Positions 25,095 through 33,068 are shown, counted from the first letter of the stretch. The stretch: DNA of 33,068 bases from an uncultured Actinomycetes bacterium (GCA_946482365.1 CAMLQY010000020.1:1-33068), one strand, 5' to 3'. Notes: a model not told the origin generated them from the letters alone. Numbers and translations: made by a program.

Positions 25095-27254
25095 TCAGCC
25101 CACCAGCACCGCCACCGCCGGGCCGGTGTGCTCGTCCAGAGCACGGCCCGCGACAGCAAGGACTTCCTCGAGGTGGCGAGCGTCGGAGAGATCGACGATC
25201 CGGGGGCCGCAGATCAGCACGACACGGGGCAGCATCGACGCCACGCCTAGGTTGAGCGTAGCGTCGTCGACCGCCTCGCGAAGCCGCGTGAGCAGGTCCT
25301 TCCCCTCGCCGAGGAGGAGCACCTTCGCCTTCTCGGCGAGCGGCACGCCCCCCAGAGGGTCGACCACGGCAACCTGACAGGCGTCCTCGCCGCCGGCCCG
25401 GTAGACGGCGTACAGGTCGCTTTCGACGACGAGCGCGAGACCCTCGTCATGGATGTCCAGCGCTGTCGCGGCGGCCTGGCGGCGGCGCTCGGGGCCGACG
25501 AGATGCCGGGACGCTGCCCCGGCCTCGAGCTCCACGGCCCCGGTGGCGACGGCGCGCACCAAGCTCTCGGCCGGCTCGTATGAGGTCTCCGTCGCGACGG
25601 TCGCCGCCGCGGCGCCCGCCGCGACGCACTCTCGCTCGGCTTCGCGAGCCGCGGCGAGCTTCGCCTGGGGGTCTCCGCCCGCGGTAGCGGTCCGGACCAC
25701 CTCGGTGCGGACCAACGACAGCGCCGCACCGATCGAGGAGAGGATCTCGGGGTGCTGCGGGCACACGAGGTCGACCCCGAGGCGCCGGGCGACCTCCGGC
25801 GCGAGCGCCTCGGCCGCCCCCCCGAGAGCGACGAGCGGGGAGTCGGGCCCCAGGCCGTGACAGCGACGAGCCTCGTGGGCCGCGCTCGCGACCTTCTCGA
25901 TCGCGCCGTCGAGCAGCGCCCGTGCCGCCTCCTCGGGCGCCATCCGCAGACGCCGGCCGAGGGGCGCGAAGGCGGTGAGGACGGCCTCCCCACGCGCGTG
26001 GGCGTCCTCCGGCACCAGACCTAGGGCGTTGGCGGCACAGGTGGCGGTGAGCGCGAACCGACGCTCGCCGACAACGACACAGGCATACTCGGCCGGGTCC
26101 CCGGAGCGAGGCGAGCAGACGTCGAGGCGCAGCTCACCCGAGAGAAGCTCCTCGCGCGTCGCGAAGCACGCGTAGGGAAGGCCGGCGACGTGAGCGCTGC
26201 GCGGGCCCACCTCGGCCACGCGGCGCCGCCCCAGTCGCGCCATGCTGCCACCGGCGGCGCCTACGACCCAGCTGTCGACCGAGCGGATCGCGGTCGGCCT
26301 GCCCATCACCCGAATCGAGCGCAGAACCGGGCGGCCGCGCTTGACGATCGAGATGTTCGAGCTGGTCCCACCGCACTCGAGAACGATCGCGTCGGCTACC
26401 CCGAGCTGATGAAGGGCCGCGGCCACTCCGGCAGCCGGGCCGGAGCCCACGGTGAAGGAGGGGCGGCGGCGAAACGACGCCGTGCTCATCGCGCCGCCGT
26501 CGCCGCGCAGGACGAGCAGCGGCGCGTCGATCCCGGCCTCGGCGAGAGCGTCCTCGACGAGACCGGCTGTCTGCTCGACGATGGGTAGCACCGCGGCGTT
26601 GATCGCAGCGCTGACGGTACGGGTCTCGAGCCCGTAGGTCCCCGAGAGCTCGTGTCCGCAGCACGCCGGCATGCCGAGCTCGCGCGCGGCAGCGGCGACG
26701 CGCAGCTCCTGCTCGGGATCGTCCACGGAGTAGGCGCCACTGACGGCGATCGCCTCGCAGCCCCGCTCCCTCAGCCGCCGCACCGCGGTTTCGATCGCCG
26801 CGTCGGCGAGATGGGCGCCGTCGAGCAACTCGTGCTCGGTATGGAGCTCCCGCCCCGCAGCGAGCTTGACCGAGCCAATCCGGGTCCGCCGTCCCGCGGT
26901 GCGCAGCTCCCTGCCACTGCCGATCCCGACGACGCCGACGACAGCGACGTCCCCCTCGAGCAGCGCGTTCATCGCCTGCGTCGTCGAGAAGGCGACGTAG
27001 CCGACCGCGTCGCCGGCCCCGCCCAAGTCGGCAAGAAGGCGGCGCAGCGCCTCGGCAACTCCCTCGGTGACACCCCCCGCGGCCCCGTGGGTGGTGGGAA
27101 CGGTCCGATGGGCACGCAGCCGGTGGCTCTCCGCCTCGACCGCGACCGCCTTGGTGAAGGTCCCGCCGACGTCGACGCCCACGCGCAGCACGATCGACGG
27201 CGCCTCGTCGAGGCGAGGGAGATCGTGGCGGGAGAGCACCGCGTCCGTGCTCAT
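25095..27254 (-). CDS. HyuA/oxoprolinase-like ASKHA protein
   Basis: A 719-residue protein of the hydantoinase A/oxoprolinase superfamily. The N-terminal phosphate-binding loop is VGVDVGGTFTKAVAVE; then FSTTQAMNALLEG, LRGDGGAMS, GSGPAAGVAAAL, ECGGTSSNISIV and VVGAAGGSMARLG follow in family order, ending with a glycine-rich VALGGAAEALAP. These enzymes use ATP to open cyclic amides (hydantoins, 5-oxoproline) and normally pair with a HyuB subunit, absent here. The last about 200 residues do not match the core family and include a domain that I cannot place. ATG 27254 overlaps the FTR1 stop (ATGA), tying it to iron uptake. The true substrate is open. Confidence 0.8.
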   Translation of the reverse strand: MSTDAVLSRHDLPRLDEAPSIVLRVGVDVGGTFTKAVAVEAESHRLRAHRTVPTTHGAAGGVTEGVAEALRRLLADLGGAGDAVGYVAFSTTQAMNALLEGDVAVVGVVGIGSGRELRTAGRRTRIGSVKLAAGRELHTEHELLDGAHLADAAIETAVRRLRERGCEAIAVSGAYSVDDPEQELRVAAAARELGMPACCGHELSGTYGLETRTVSAAINAAVLPIVEQTAGLVEDALAEAGIDAPLLVLRGDGGAMSTASFRRRPSFTVGSGPAAGVAAALHQLGVADAIVLECGGTSSNISIVKRGRPVLRSIRVMGRPTAIRSVDSWVVGAAGGSMARLGRRRVAEVGPRSAHVAGLPYACFATREELLSGELRLDVCSPRSGDPAEYACVVVGERRFALTATCAANALGLVPEDAHARGEAVLTAFAPLGRRLRMAPEEAARALLDGAIEKVASAAHEARRCHGLGPDSPLVALGGAAEALAPEVARRLGVDLVCPQHPEILSSIGAALSLVRTEVVRTATAGGDPQAKLAAAREAERECVAAGAAAATVATETSYEPAESLVRAVATGAVELEAGAASRHLVGPERRRQAAATALDIHDEGLALVVESDLYAVYRAGGEDACQVAVVDPLGGVPLAEKAKVLLLGEGKDLLTRLREAVDDATLNLGVASMLPRVVLICGPRIVDLSDARHLEEVLAVAGRALDEHTGPAVAVLVG

Positions 27255-28504
27255 GCGGCCTCCGTCTGTGCCGCGCGACGTTCGCGGGCGGGTCGCCAGG
27301 CGAACACGTAGGCCGCCCCGAGCGCGTAGATCACGATGAATGTCGCCTGGACGACGATGCCCTCGACCGTCGGGTGGATGCCGGTCAGCTCGGCGAGGAA
27401 GATCGGCAACCGAGCCCAACTGCCCTCGATCGGCGTGGCGTCGATCACGTCCACCTCTTGCAGTGCGCGCACGGCGTTGCCGGCGAGGGCGACGGAGAGC
27501 AGCAGCAGAACGCAGACGCCACCTATGAGCAGCGGCTTCAGCGGCAGCTTGCGGCCGAGGCCGAAGATCGCGTAACCGATGCCGGCGAGGGCCAGCGCGG
27601 CGGCGACTGCACCGAGCACCACCCAGAGGATCAGGCCCTCGGCGAACAGCGTAAGCGCCTGGTAGAAGAGCACTGTCTCGAAGCCCTCGCGGTAGACGGC
27701 GGTGAAGCCGAGGCCGGCGAAGGCGAGGGCCCCGCCCGCAGCGATCGCGCTGGCAGTGCGGGCGCGCATGAACTCCATCCACCGCTTGTGCTCGAGGCGG
27801 GAGATGAGCCAGAAGCTGACGAGGAGGACGACGGCCATGGCCAACAGGGCGGTAACGGCCTCGAGCACCTCGCGGTTGACGGGCGCGATCTCGATCACGA
27901 AGGTCGCCAGGAGGAAAGTCACCGCCGTTGCGGCCACCGCTCCCACCACCCCCCAGACGAGAGGGCGACGATAGTCCGCCGCTCTGGCCGCCTCCAGAGA
28001 ACCGAGCAGAAGAGCAATCAGCAACACCGCCTCGAGGCCCTCGCGAAAGAGGATCGAGAAGGAGAAGCCGAAGGCGAGTGCTGGTGCGGCAAAGCCCTTT
28101 GCCTCGAGCTCGCGCTTGACGTCACGAAGGCCCGAGCGCACCTCCCTGGCGCTGTCCTGGATCTCGCCGGTCGGGGCCCCGTCGCGGATCCCGTCGCGCA
28201 GGTCGGCAAAGGCGAACTCGAGGTCGAGCACCAGGTTGGGGTTGCGCAGCCGCAGAGGGATCTCAACCAGCTCGAAGTGGTCGAGGTAGGCGCTGCGCGC
28301 GAGCTCGTAGCCGAGCTCGCGCTCCCCCGCCTCGGCTGCTTCCACCGAGCGGTCGACCAGGATCAGGGCCCGGTCGATCTCCTTCTGCGCTCGCTCGACG
28401 CCAACCGTTTCCGCCGCGGCGGCGCCCGGCAACAAGAGCGCGAGGCTGACGGCGAACGCCGCTGCGGCGAGGAAAGCTGGCTGGCAGCGAGACGAGGTCC
28501 GCAA
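27251..28504 (-). CDS. FTR1-family iron permease with external helical domain
   Basis: A 417-residue iron transporter. A signal peptide (to about residue 31) is followed by an external helical domain (about 35-135) and about seven membrane helices. The two iron-binding REXXE motifs are FREGLEA (154-158) and YREGFET (272-276), the hallmark of FTR1/EfeU. In EfeUOB systems the periplasmic part is a separate EfeO; here a domain is fused at the N-terminus and resembles the lipoprotein gene upstream (AYLDHFELVE at 72-81). TTG 28504 starts 6 nt after the lipoprotein stop. Iron-box-like sites precede the operon, so low iron should induce it. Confidence 0.92.
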   Translation of the reverse strand: MRTSSRCQPAFLAAAAFAVSLALLLPGAAAAETVGVERAQKEIDRALILVDRSVEAAEAGERELGYELARSAYLDHFELVEIPLRLRNPNLVLDLEFAFADLRDGIRDGAPTGEIQDSAREVRSGLRDVKRELEAKGFAAPALAFGFSFSILFREGLEAVLLIALLLGSLEAARAADYRRPLVWGVVGAVAATAVTFLLATFVIEIAPVNREVLEAVTALLAMAVVLLVSFWLISRLEHKRWMEFMRARTASAIAAGGALAFAGLGFTAVYREGFETVLFYQALTLFAEGLILWVVLGAVAAALALAGIGYAIFGLGRKLPLKPLLIGGVCVLLLLSVALAGNAVRALQEVDVIDATPIEGSWARLPIFLAELTGIHPTVEGIVVQATFIVIYALGAAYVFAWRPARERRAAQTEAA

Positions 28505-28510
28505 GGCGAT

Positions 28511-28939
28511 CTATCCCTTCAGGGCCTTTTCCGCCTCGTCGAGCCCGGCATTTGCCTCGCCCACGAGCGCAGCGACTTCGGCAGCCTCGGCGCCGTCTTT
28601 GATCTCCTGACGGATCTCGTTGCGGATCAGCTCCTCCACGTCCTCGCTGAGCTCCTCATCGCGCTCCTCCAATGGCCCCTCGACCAGCTCGAAGTGCTCG
28701 AGGTAGGCGTCGCCGACCAGCTGGTCGGCCTTCTCCGCCTCCCCTGCGCGGTAGGCGGCGAGGCCGGCGGCGAGGCCGGCTCGAACCTCGCCGATCTCCA
28801 CGACCGCTACCTGCGGCGTCGCGGACCCGTGCTCCTCCGCGTCAGACGAAGAGTCCTCGCCGCAGCCGGCGATCGCGACCAGGGCGGCAACCGCCGCAGC
28901 CAAATAGGCAAGCTTGGAAAAGGGCATGTGGATGTTCAT
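28511..28939 (-). CDS. Helical lipoprotein, paralogue of FTR1 N-domain
   Basis: A 142-residue lipoprotein: signal peptide with lipobox VAIAGC (lipidated Cys26), a charged linker and a four-helix domain. AYLEHFELVEGPLEERDEEL (78-97) is nearly the same as AYLDHFELVEIPL in FTR1 (72-84), and the following helices have the same lengths, so the two external domains share origin. Acidic side chains (ELVE, EERDEE) could hold ferric or ferrous iron and pass it to the permease, as EfeO does, but this is inference. It leads the four-gene operon. ATG 28939 has AGGAG at 14 nt, rather far; the next ATG, 12 nt later, is possible. Confidence 0.8.
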   Translation of the reverse strand: MNIHMPFSKLAYLAAAVAALVAIAGCGEDSSSDAEEHGSATPQVAVVEIGEVRAGLAAGLAAYRAGEAEKADQLVGDAYLEHFELVEGPLEERDEELSEDVEELIRNEIRQEIKDGAEAAEVAALVGEANAGLDEAEKALKG

Positions 28940-28988
28940 CTACTCGGTTGTTCTCCTGCTCTCGGGTCGCCGCGGGGACGACAGTGTA

Positions 28989-29018
28989 TTAGGCCTCCCT
29001 AAGTTAGGGTTGCCTAAC
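28989..29018 (-). promoter_or_regulatory. Twin DtxR/IdeR-like iron boxes
   Basis: Two perfect inverted repeats stand side by side: TTAGG-N4-CCTAA (28989-29002) and GTTAGG-N4-CCTAAC (29003-29018), centres 15 bp apart. They are built from the TTAGG/CCTAA half-sites of the DtxR/IdeR iron box; the second gives about 14 of 19 matches to the consensus. On the minus strand a TACACT -10-like hexamer follows immediately, so a bound repressor would cover the -35/-10 region of the FTR1 operon. Confidence 0.7.
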
Positions 29019-29052
29019 TCTAGCTGGCGAATCGGGATCGCGTTTCGCGGGG

Positions 29053-29058
29053 CATACT
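29053..29058 (+). promoter_or_regulatory. -10 box CATACT before truA
   Basis: CATACT lies 7 nt before the TTG 29066 start, with no ribosome-binding site. It is 35 nt from the iron boxes, so the two divergent promoters are close but need not share regulation. Confidence 0.4.
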
Positions 29059-29065
29059 CCGCGGC

Positions 29066-29797
29066 TTGACCGTGCGGATCGACATCGAGTACGACGGCTC
29101 GGGCTTCTCAGGCTGGGCCAGGCAGCCGGGGCTGCGAACGGTGCAGGGAGAGCTGGAGGCGGCCCTGGCGACGGTGCTACGCGAGCCGGTCGAGCTGACG
29201 GTGGCCGGGCGGACCGACACAGGCGTGCACGCGCTGGGACAGGTTGCCAGCTTCGAGACCGGCGCTGAGCTGCCGGTGGAGTTGGCGCGGAGCCTCAACG
29301 GCGTGGCCCCGGACGACATCTCGGTCATCGCGGCAACCGCCGTAGACCACGGCTTCGACGCCAGGCGGGACGCGAGATCGCGCAGCTACCTCTACCGCGT
29401 GCTGGCACGTCGGGTGGCGAGCCCCTTCGAACGTGGACGGGCGCTCTGGTGGCCGCACCGCATGGACCCCGACGCCCTGGCGGCCTGCGCCGAGGCGCTC
29501 GTGGGAACGCACGACTTCACCGCCTTCACCCCGACCCAGACCGACCACGTCCGCTTCGAGAGAGACATCCTCGCCGCGAGCTGGGCCTTCGACGACAACA
29601 TCGCCTCGTTTCGCATCACCGCCGACGCCTTCATGCGCAACATGGTCCGAGTCCTGGTCGGAACTCAGCTCGAAGTCGCCTCCGGCCGCCGATCCCTGCA
29701 CAGCCTCCAACAGCTTCTCGCCGGCGCACCGCGATCAGAAGCGGGCGACACAGCCCCACCCCATGGCCTGTACCTCGAGTCAGTCCACTACGACTGA
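29066..29797 (+). CDS. truA: tRNA pseudouridine(38-40) synthase
   Basis: A 243-residue TruA, which makes pseudouridine in the anticodon arm (positions 38-40). It opens with RIDIEYDGSGFSGWARQPG, holds the catalytic Asp in VAGRTDTGVHALGQVASF, and continues with LNGVAPDDISV, RSYLYRV and the late FMRNMVRVLVGTQLEVASG. The start is TTG 29066, six bases before GTG 29072, either of which gives the same fold. In many actinobacteria truA follows rplQ on the same strand; here it still neighbours rplQ but points toward it, with family 1 repeat copy C between the two stops. Confidence 0.95.
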   Translation: MTVRIDIEYDGSGFSGWARQPGLRTVQGELEAALATVLREPVELTVAGRTDTGVHALGQVASFETGAELPVELARSLNGVAPDDISVIAATAVDHGFDARRDARSRSYLYRVLARRVASPFERGRALWWPHRMDPDALAACAEALVGTHDFTAFTPTQTDHVRFERDILAASWAFDDNIASFRITADAFMRNMVRVLVGTQLEVASGRRSLHSLQQLLAGAPRSEAGDTAPPHGLYLESVHYD

Positions 29798-29798
29798 C

Positions 29799-29888
29799 GG
29801 GCGGGTGGCGCCGTAGGGGGAACCGCCCCTGAGGAAGCTTTAGCTACCGGAAGGGGCGGTGGGTCCCCTGCGGCGACAGGACCCGCCC
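29799..29888 (+). repeat. Structured intergenic repeat, family 1 copy C
   Basis: Third copy, 2 nt after the truA stop and 14 nt before the rplQ stop. Stems: GGGCGGGT/ACCCGCCC; GCCGTAGGGG/CCCCTGCGGC; ACCGCCCCT/AGGGGCGGT; apical AGC-TTTA-GCT. Compared with copy B, the pair in GCTG/CAGC is GCCG/CGGC here, and the apical CGC/GCG is AGC/GCT, so substitutions keep pairing. It should serve as the shared transcript end of truA and of the ribosomal operon. Confidence 0.8.
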
Positions 29889-29902
29889 GCCAACAGCCTT
29901 CG

Positions 29903-30256
29903 TCAGACGAGCTCTAGGTAAACCATTTCCGTGGAGTCGGACCGACGGGGTCCGAGCTTCACGATCCTGGTGTACCCCCCAGGCCGCTCGACGTAGCGCG
30001 GTGCGACCTCCTCGAAGAGCTTGTGCACGATGAACTTGTCGTTGTGCAGCGTCGCCAGCGCCTGGCGACGGGCGTGCAGGTCGCCGCGCTTGGCGAGCGT
30101 GATCAGCTGCTCGACCTCGGGCTTGACCGCCTTCGCCTTGGCCTGGCTGGTCTTGATCCGCTCGTGGTCGATCAGCTGCTTGCAGAGGTTCGAGAGCAGG
30201 GCCTCGCGATGCGCCGTGTCGCGACTCAGCTTGTTTCGCTTCTTGCCGTGGCGCAT
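29903..30256 (-). CDS. rplQ: 50S ribosomal protein L17
   Basis: A 117-residue L17, a large-subunit protein near the peptide exit tunnel. MRHGKKRNKLSRDTAHREAL is the family N-terminus, followed by LCKQLIDHERIKTSQAKAK and the closing GYTRIVKLGPRRSDSTEMVYLELV (the last part cut here for length as RIVKLGPRRSDSTEM). Length is normal. It is last in the rpmJ-to-rplQ operon, 17 nt after rpoA. Confidence 0.97.
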   Translation of the reverse strand: MRHGKKRNKLSRDTAHREALLSNLCKQLIDHERIKTSQAKAKAVKPEVEQLITLAKRGDLHARRQALATLHNDKFIVHKLFEEVAPRYVERPGGYTRIVKLGPRRSDSTEMVYLELV

Positions 30257-30273
30257 GGGGCGATCGGCTCCCG

Positions 30274-31254
30274 TCAGTCTCCCTGGAGGTCGAGACCGCG
30301 GCCGTGCAGGGTCTCGATCACTTCCTCGATCGACTTCTGCCCGAAGTTGGGGATCGCGTTCAGCTCCGAGCGCGTCTTGCGGACCAGGTCGCCCACCGTC
30401 TGCACTCCCGCCCGCTTCAGGCAGTTGTAGGAGCGGACGCCGAGCTCGAGCTCCTCGATCAGGATCTCGTCGAGGCCGTTGTTGCTGGCTGCCCCGTCCC
30501 CCGAGGTGCTCGGGATCACGTCCGGCGGGTGAGTCGGGACCGGCTCGCGCGCGGTCAGCTCTTCGACCCTGTCGGCGTCGGTGAAGATCGCCAGGCTCTT
30601 GATCAGGATCTCCGAGGCCTCGCGCAGGGCCGCGCCCGGCTCGATCGAGCCGTCGGTCTCGAGCTCGAGCGTGAGCTTGTCGAAGTCGGTCCGCTGCCCG
30701 ACGCGGGCGGTCGCCACCGAGTAGGAGGCACGCCGGATCGGCGAGAAGATCGAGTCGATCGGGATCACGCCGATCGGCTGCTCGTCGGACTTGTTCTCCT
30801 CAGCAGGCGAGTAGCCCCGGCCGCGGCCGATCGTCAGGTAGACCTCCAGCTTGGTTTTCTTCTCGAGTGTCGCGATCGGCGCCTCGGGGTTGAGGATCTC
30901 GACGCCGGAGGGCAGGTCGATGTCCTTCGCCTTCACCTCGCCGGGGCCGGTGGCCACCAGCGGCGCCTCGACCTCGTCGGCGTCCGTGTGCATGCGGACG
31001 ACGAGGTCCTTGAGGTTGAGGACGATGTCGGTGACGTCCTCCTTGACGCCGGGCACGGTCGAGAACTCGTGCGCGACGCCCTCGATGCGGACGCTCGTGA
31101 TCGCCGCGCCGCCCAGGGAGGAGAGCAGGACGCGGCGGAGGCCGTTGCCGAAGGTGTAGCCAAAGCCCTTGTCGAGGGGCTCGATCGTAAACGTGCCGCG
31201 GCGATCGTCAGCCTTCTCGGAGGTGATGCGGGGGACCTGGAAGTCAGTGGTCAT
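30274..31254 (-). CDS. rpoA: RNA polymerase subunit alpha
   Basis: A 326-residue alpha subunit. The N-terminal domain (assembly of beta and beta') shows PLDKGFGYTFGNGLRRVLLS and SSLGGAAITSVRIEGVAHEF; the C-terminal domain, which binds UP-element DNA and activators, has LGVRSYNCLKRAGVQTVGDL and LNAIPNFGQKSIEEV. A flexible linker (about residues 230-255) rich in Pro/Thr/Ser joins them. ATG 31254 is preceded by a good AAGGA site. Position after rpsD is standard. Confidence 0.98.
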   Translation of the reverse strand: MTTDFQVPRITSEKADDRRGTFTIEPLDKGFGYTFGNGLRRVLLSSLGGAAITSVRIEGVAHEFSTVPGVKEDVTDIVLNLKDLVVRMHTDADEVEAPLVATGPGEVKAKDIDLPSGVEILNPEAPIATLEKKTKLEVYLTIGRGRGYSPAEENKSDEQPIGVIPIDSIFSPIRRASYSVATARVGQRTDFDKLTLELETDGSIEPGAALREASEILIKSLAIFTDADRVEELTAREPVPTHPPDVIPSTSGDGAASNNGLDEILIEELELGVRSYNCLKRAGVQTVGDLVRKTRSELNAIPNFGQKSIEEVIETLHGRGLDLQGD

Positions 31255-31294
31255 GAGTTCCTTGTGTATGCGTGTTCAGAAACGGGTCTTCCGG

Positions 31295-31915
31295 CTACTT
31301 GGAGTACAGCTCGACGATCAGCTGCTCCTGGACCGGGGCCGAGATCTCCGCGCGCTCGGGGTAGCGCAGGACCTTGGCGGTAAGGGAGTCGTGGTCGGCC
31401 TGGAGCCAGGCCGGCACGGTCGAGACGAGCTCCGTCGCCTTGCGAATGGTGTCGCCGGCGGTCGAGCTCGACTTGATCGAGATCACGTCTTCGGGTCGTA
31501 CCTGGTAGGAGGGGATGTCGACACGGCGTCCGTTGATCAGCCAGTGGCCGTGACGGATCAGCTGGCGGGCCTGGCGCCGCGAGGCGGCGAAGCCGAGGCG
31601 GACCAGCACGTTGTCGAAGCGCGACTCGAGCAGGCGCAGGAGGTTCTCGCCGGTGACGCCCTCCTGGCGCGAGGCCTTGTCGTAGTAGGCGCGGAACTGT
31701 TTCTCCAGCACCTGGTAGTAGCGGCGGGTCTTCTGCTTCTCGCGCAGCTGCACGCGGTACTCGGACTGGCGCATGCGGCCGCGGCCGTGCTCGCCCGGCG
31801 GGTAGGAGCGGCGCTCGACCCCGCACTTGTCGGTGAAGCAGCGCTCGCCCTTGAGGAAGAGCTTCTGGCCCTCGCGACGGCACTGCTTGCACTGGGCGGC
31901 TGTATCGCGAGCCAT
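31295..31915 (-). CDS. rpsD: 30S ribosomal protein S4, zinc-binding form
   Basis: A 206-residue S4, a primary 16S rRNA binder and part of the mRNA entry site. The N-terminus keeps four cysteines, C9, C12, C26 and C31 (CKQC ... CFTDKC), so it is the zinc-holding (C+) form. The S4 RNA-binding motif is seen in [20 protein letters not shown]. No zinc-free paralogue is in the window. The gene lies between rpsK and rpoA, as usual in actinobacteria and firmicutes. Confidence 0.98.
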   Translation of the reverse strand: MARDTAAQCKQCRREGQKLFLKGERCFTDKCGVERRSYPPGEHGRGRMRQSEYRVQLREKQKTRRYYQVLEKQFRAYYDKASRQEGVTGENLLRLLESRFDNVLVRLGFAASRRQARQLIRHGHWLINGRRVDIPSYQVRPEDVISIKSSSTAGDTIRKATELVSTVPAWLQADHDSLTAKVLRYPERAEISAPVQEQLIVELYSK

Positions 31916-31919
31916 CTGG

Positions 31920-32321
31920 CTACACCCTCCGTCGCTTCTTCGGCCTGCAGCCGTTGTGGGCCTGCGGGGAGACGTCCTTGACCGTGGTCACGTCGAGGCC
32001 CGCCGCCTGCAGCGAGCGGATCGCCGTCTCACGTCCCGAGCCGGCGCCCTTGGCGAAGACCTCGACCTTCTCGAGGCCGTGTTCCATGCCCTTCTTGGCG
32101 GCAGCGTCGGCCGTCACCTGAGCGGCGAAGGGCGTCGACTTGCGGGAGCCTTTGAACCCAGCCGAGCCGGCCGACTCCCAGGCGATCACGTTGCCGTCGG
32201 TGTCGGTGAGCGTGACGATCGTGTTGTTGAAGGAAGTCTTGATGTGCGCCTGCCCGTAGGTGACGTTCTTCTTGACCCGGCGGCGGGAGCGCCCTTTGGC
32301 GGGTTTTTTCGGTGCGGCCAT
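31920..32321 (-). CDS. rpsK: 30S ribosomal protein S11
   Basis: A 133-residue S11, part of the platform of the small subunit. Family marks are [39 protein letters not shown], and a C-terminal [15 protein letters not shown]. The basic N-terminal extension ([14 protein letters not shown]) is common in high-GC gram-positives. It starts 9 nt after rpsM and ends 4 nt before rpsD, so translation is probably coupled. Confidence 0.98.
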   Translation of the reverse strand: MAAPKKPAKGRSRRRVKKNVTYGQAHIKTSFNNTIVTLTDTDGNVIAWESAGSAGFKGSRKSTPFAAQVTADAAAKKGMEHGLEKVEVFAKGAGSGRETAIRSLQAAGLDVTTVKDVSPQAHNGCRPKKRRRV

Positions 32322-32330
32322 CTGCTGTCC

Positions 32331-32711
32331 CTATTTCAGCGTCGGCGCCTTCTTGCCGGCGACGCTCAGCCGGCGGGGGCCCTTTCGGCCACGCGCGTTG
32401 GTCTTCGTCCGCTGGCCGCGAACCGGGAGGCCGCGACGGTGGCGCAGGCCCCGGTAGGAGCCGATCTCCATCAGGCGTTTGACGTTCTGGGAGCGCTCGC
32501 GGCGCAGGTCGCCCTCGACCTCGATCTGGTCGACGGCGTCCCGCAGGCGGACGACCTCGTCCTCGGTCAGGTCCTTGACCATCGTGTTGGGGTCGACCTT
32601 GGCCTGCTCGAGGATCTTCTGCGAGGTCGAGCGGCCGATGCCGAAGATGTAGGTGAGCCCGATTTCGGCCCGTTTGTTGACCGGGAGGTTGACCCCTGCG
32701 ATGCGCGCCAT
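32331..32711 (-). CDS. rpsM: 30S ribosomal protein S13
   Basis: A 126-residue S13, in the head of the small subunit and contacting P-site tRNA through its C-terminal tail. [20 protein letters not shown] (N-terminus), the helix-hairpin-helix-like [18 protein letters not shown] and [20 protein letters not shown] are the recognisable blocks. Begins 3 nt after rpmJ stops. Confidence 0.98.
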   Translation of the reverse strand: MARIAGVNLPVNKRAEIGLTYIFGIGRSTSQKILEQAKVDPNTMVKDLTEDEVVRLRDAVDQIEVEGDLRRERSQNVKRLMEIGSYRGLRHRRGLPVRGQRTKTNARGRKGPRRLSVAGKKAPTLK

Positions 32712-32714
32712 CGG

Positions 32715-32828
32715 CTAACCCTGCCTCTGCTTGTGCCGGGGGTTCTGGCAGATCACCAAGACCGCCCCGTTGCGGCGGATGATCTTGCACTTTTCGCACA
32801 TCGGCTTTACAGAAGCTCTGACCTTCAT
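32715..32828 (-). CDS. rpmJ: 50S ribosomal protein L36, zinc-binding form
   Basis: A 37-residue L36: [20 protein letters not shown] and then [18 protein letters not shown]. The zinc ligands C11, C14, C27 and H32 are present, so it is the C+ form. A ribosome-binding GGAG lies a few bases upstream. It is the first operon gene in view; infA, which usually comes before it, is not visible in the 240 nt that remain, so either the operon starts here or the contig breaks first. Confidence 0.96.
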   Translation of the reverse strand: MKVRASVKPMCEKCKIIRRNGAVLVICQNPRHKQRQG

Positions 32829-32934
32829 CGCTCCGGTCTTTGTATCGACAACAGGACTCCTGCGCGTCCCAGGAGTTGGACGGCAGGCACCAACACCCGG
32901 CCCAGTGGGCCGACGCAGAAAGATAGCAGGGGCC

Positions 32935-33055
32935 GGGCCTCGGGGCGGGGTGGTTGTGGGGGAGCGGGGGGGGGGCCCCCCGAGACACCGCCCGGGGGCC
33001 CCCCAATGGGGGGTGTGTAGTGGGGCCCCCCCACCCCCCCCCCCAACACCCTCGG
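32935..33055. other. G/C-homopolymer contig edge
   Basis: Runs of 6-12 G or C fill this stretch and mirror the C-run at the start of the window. No gene can be read in 32829-33068. Probable assembly or sequencing artefact at the contig end. Confidence 0.55.
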
Positions 33056-33068
33056 CCCGGCGGGGACG

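Noticed and set aside
27255..27782. N-terminal extension of the HyuA-like frame into FTR1
   Set aside because: It is the FTR1 gene read in another frame; ATG 27254 with an ATGA overlap and the VGVDVGGTFT motif soon after fits better.
32829..33068. infA expected upstream of rpmJ
   Set aside because: No IF-1-like translation is found on the minus strand; the remaining sequence is short and low-complexity.

Overview
The window is a 33 kb stretch of a very GC-rich bacterial chromosome. Gene density, GTG/TTG starts, an RsbW/RsbU-controlled SigB/SigF-type sigma factor, a DesA3-like desaturase with its reductase, a ChoD-like GMC oxidase and ribosomal proteins S4 and L36 with intact zinc ligands all suggest an Actinobacteriota member, possibly a deep lineage such as Thermoleophilia. 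That placement is inference. Both ends run into C/G homopolymers and look like the edges of a draft contig.

Layout. 271-3289 (minus): a ferredoxin-reductase, fatty-acid desaturase and yaaA operon with overlapping genes. 3386-5454 (plus): bioA and a NUDIX hydrolase. 5560-6858: a DUF3137-like gene divergent from lemA. 6878-8736: rubredoxin plus a GMC oxidoreductase, convergent with sodA. 9422-12885: a stress sigma factor facing a two-module RsbW-like anti-sigma factor, an NTF2-like protein and a GAF-PP2C phosphatase. 12965-14089: a secreted glycoside hydrolase. 14143-15346: a small accessory patch (type II toxin-antitoxin, ORF6N protein) against the 3' end of a tRNA-Pro. 15379-18233: an exported DsbA-like protein, a 62-residue IF2-N-like protein with a textbook promoter, and a long-chain acyl-CoA ligase. 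18660-21620: a patatin-like lipase divergent from a PBP4-type carboxypeptidase, then two tiny membrane proteins. 21734-24644: surE and ligA. 24625-28939 (minus): a four-gene operon of lipoprotein, FTR1-type iron permease, HyuA-like ASKHA protein and anchored helical protein, behind DtxR/IdeR-like iron boxes. 29066-29797: truA. 29903-32828 (minus): rpmJ-rpsM-rpsK-rpsD-rpoA-rplQ.

The most interesting signals are outside or between ordinary genes. (1) Two unrelated families of structured intergenic repeats. One has three copies (4692-4778, 5464-5555, 29799-29888) with compensatory base changes. The other has two inverted copies in the 18237-18659 gap, each a conserved multi-hairpin core enclosed by its own perfect but unrelated closing stem. 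(2) An iron-box-controlled FTR1 operon that contains a HyuA/oxoprolinase-like protein and no visible EfeO or EfeB. (3) A near-consensus SigF-type promoter ahead of the anti-sigma gene. (4) A -10-like hexamer 6-9 nt before the start codon of most first genes, implying widespread leaderless transcription, including one overlapping bidirectional promoter.

No rRNA, CRISPR array, prophage block, transposase or integrase was seen.
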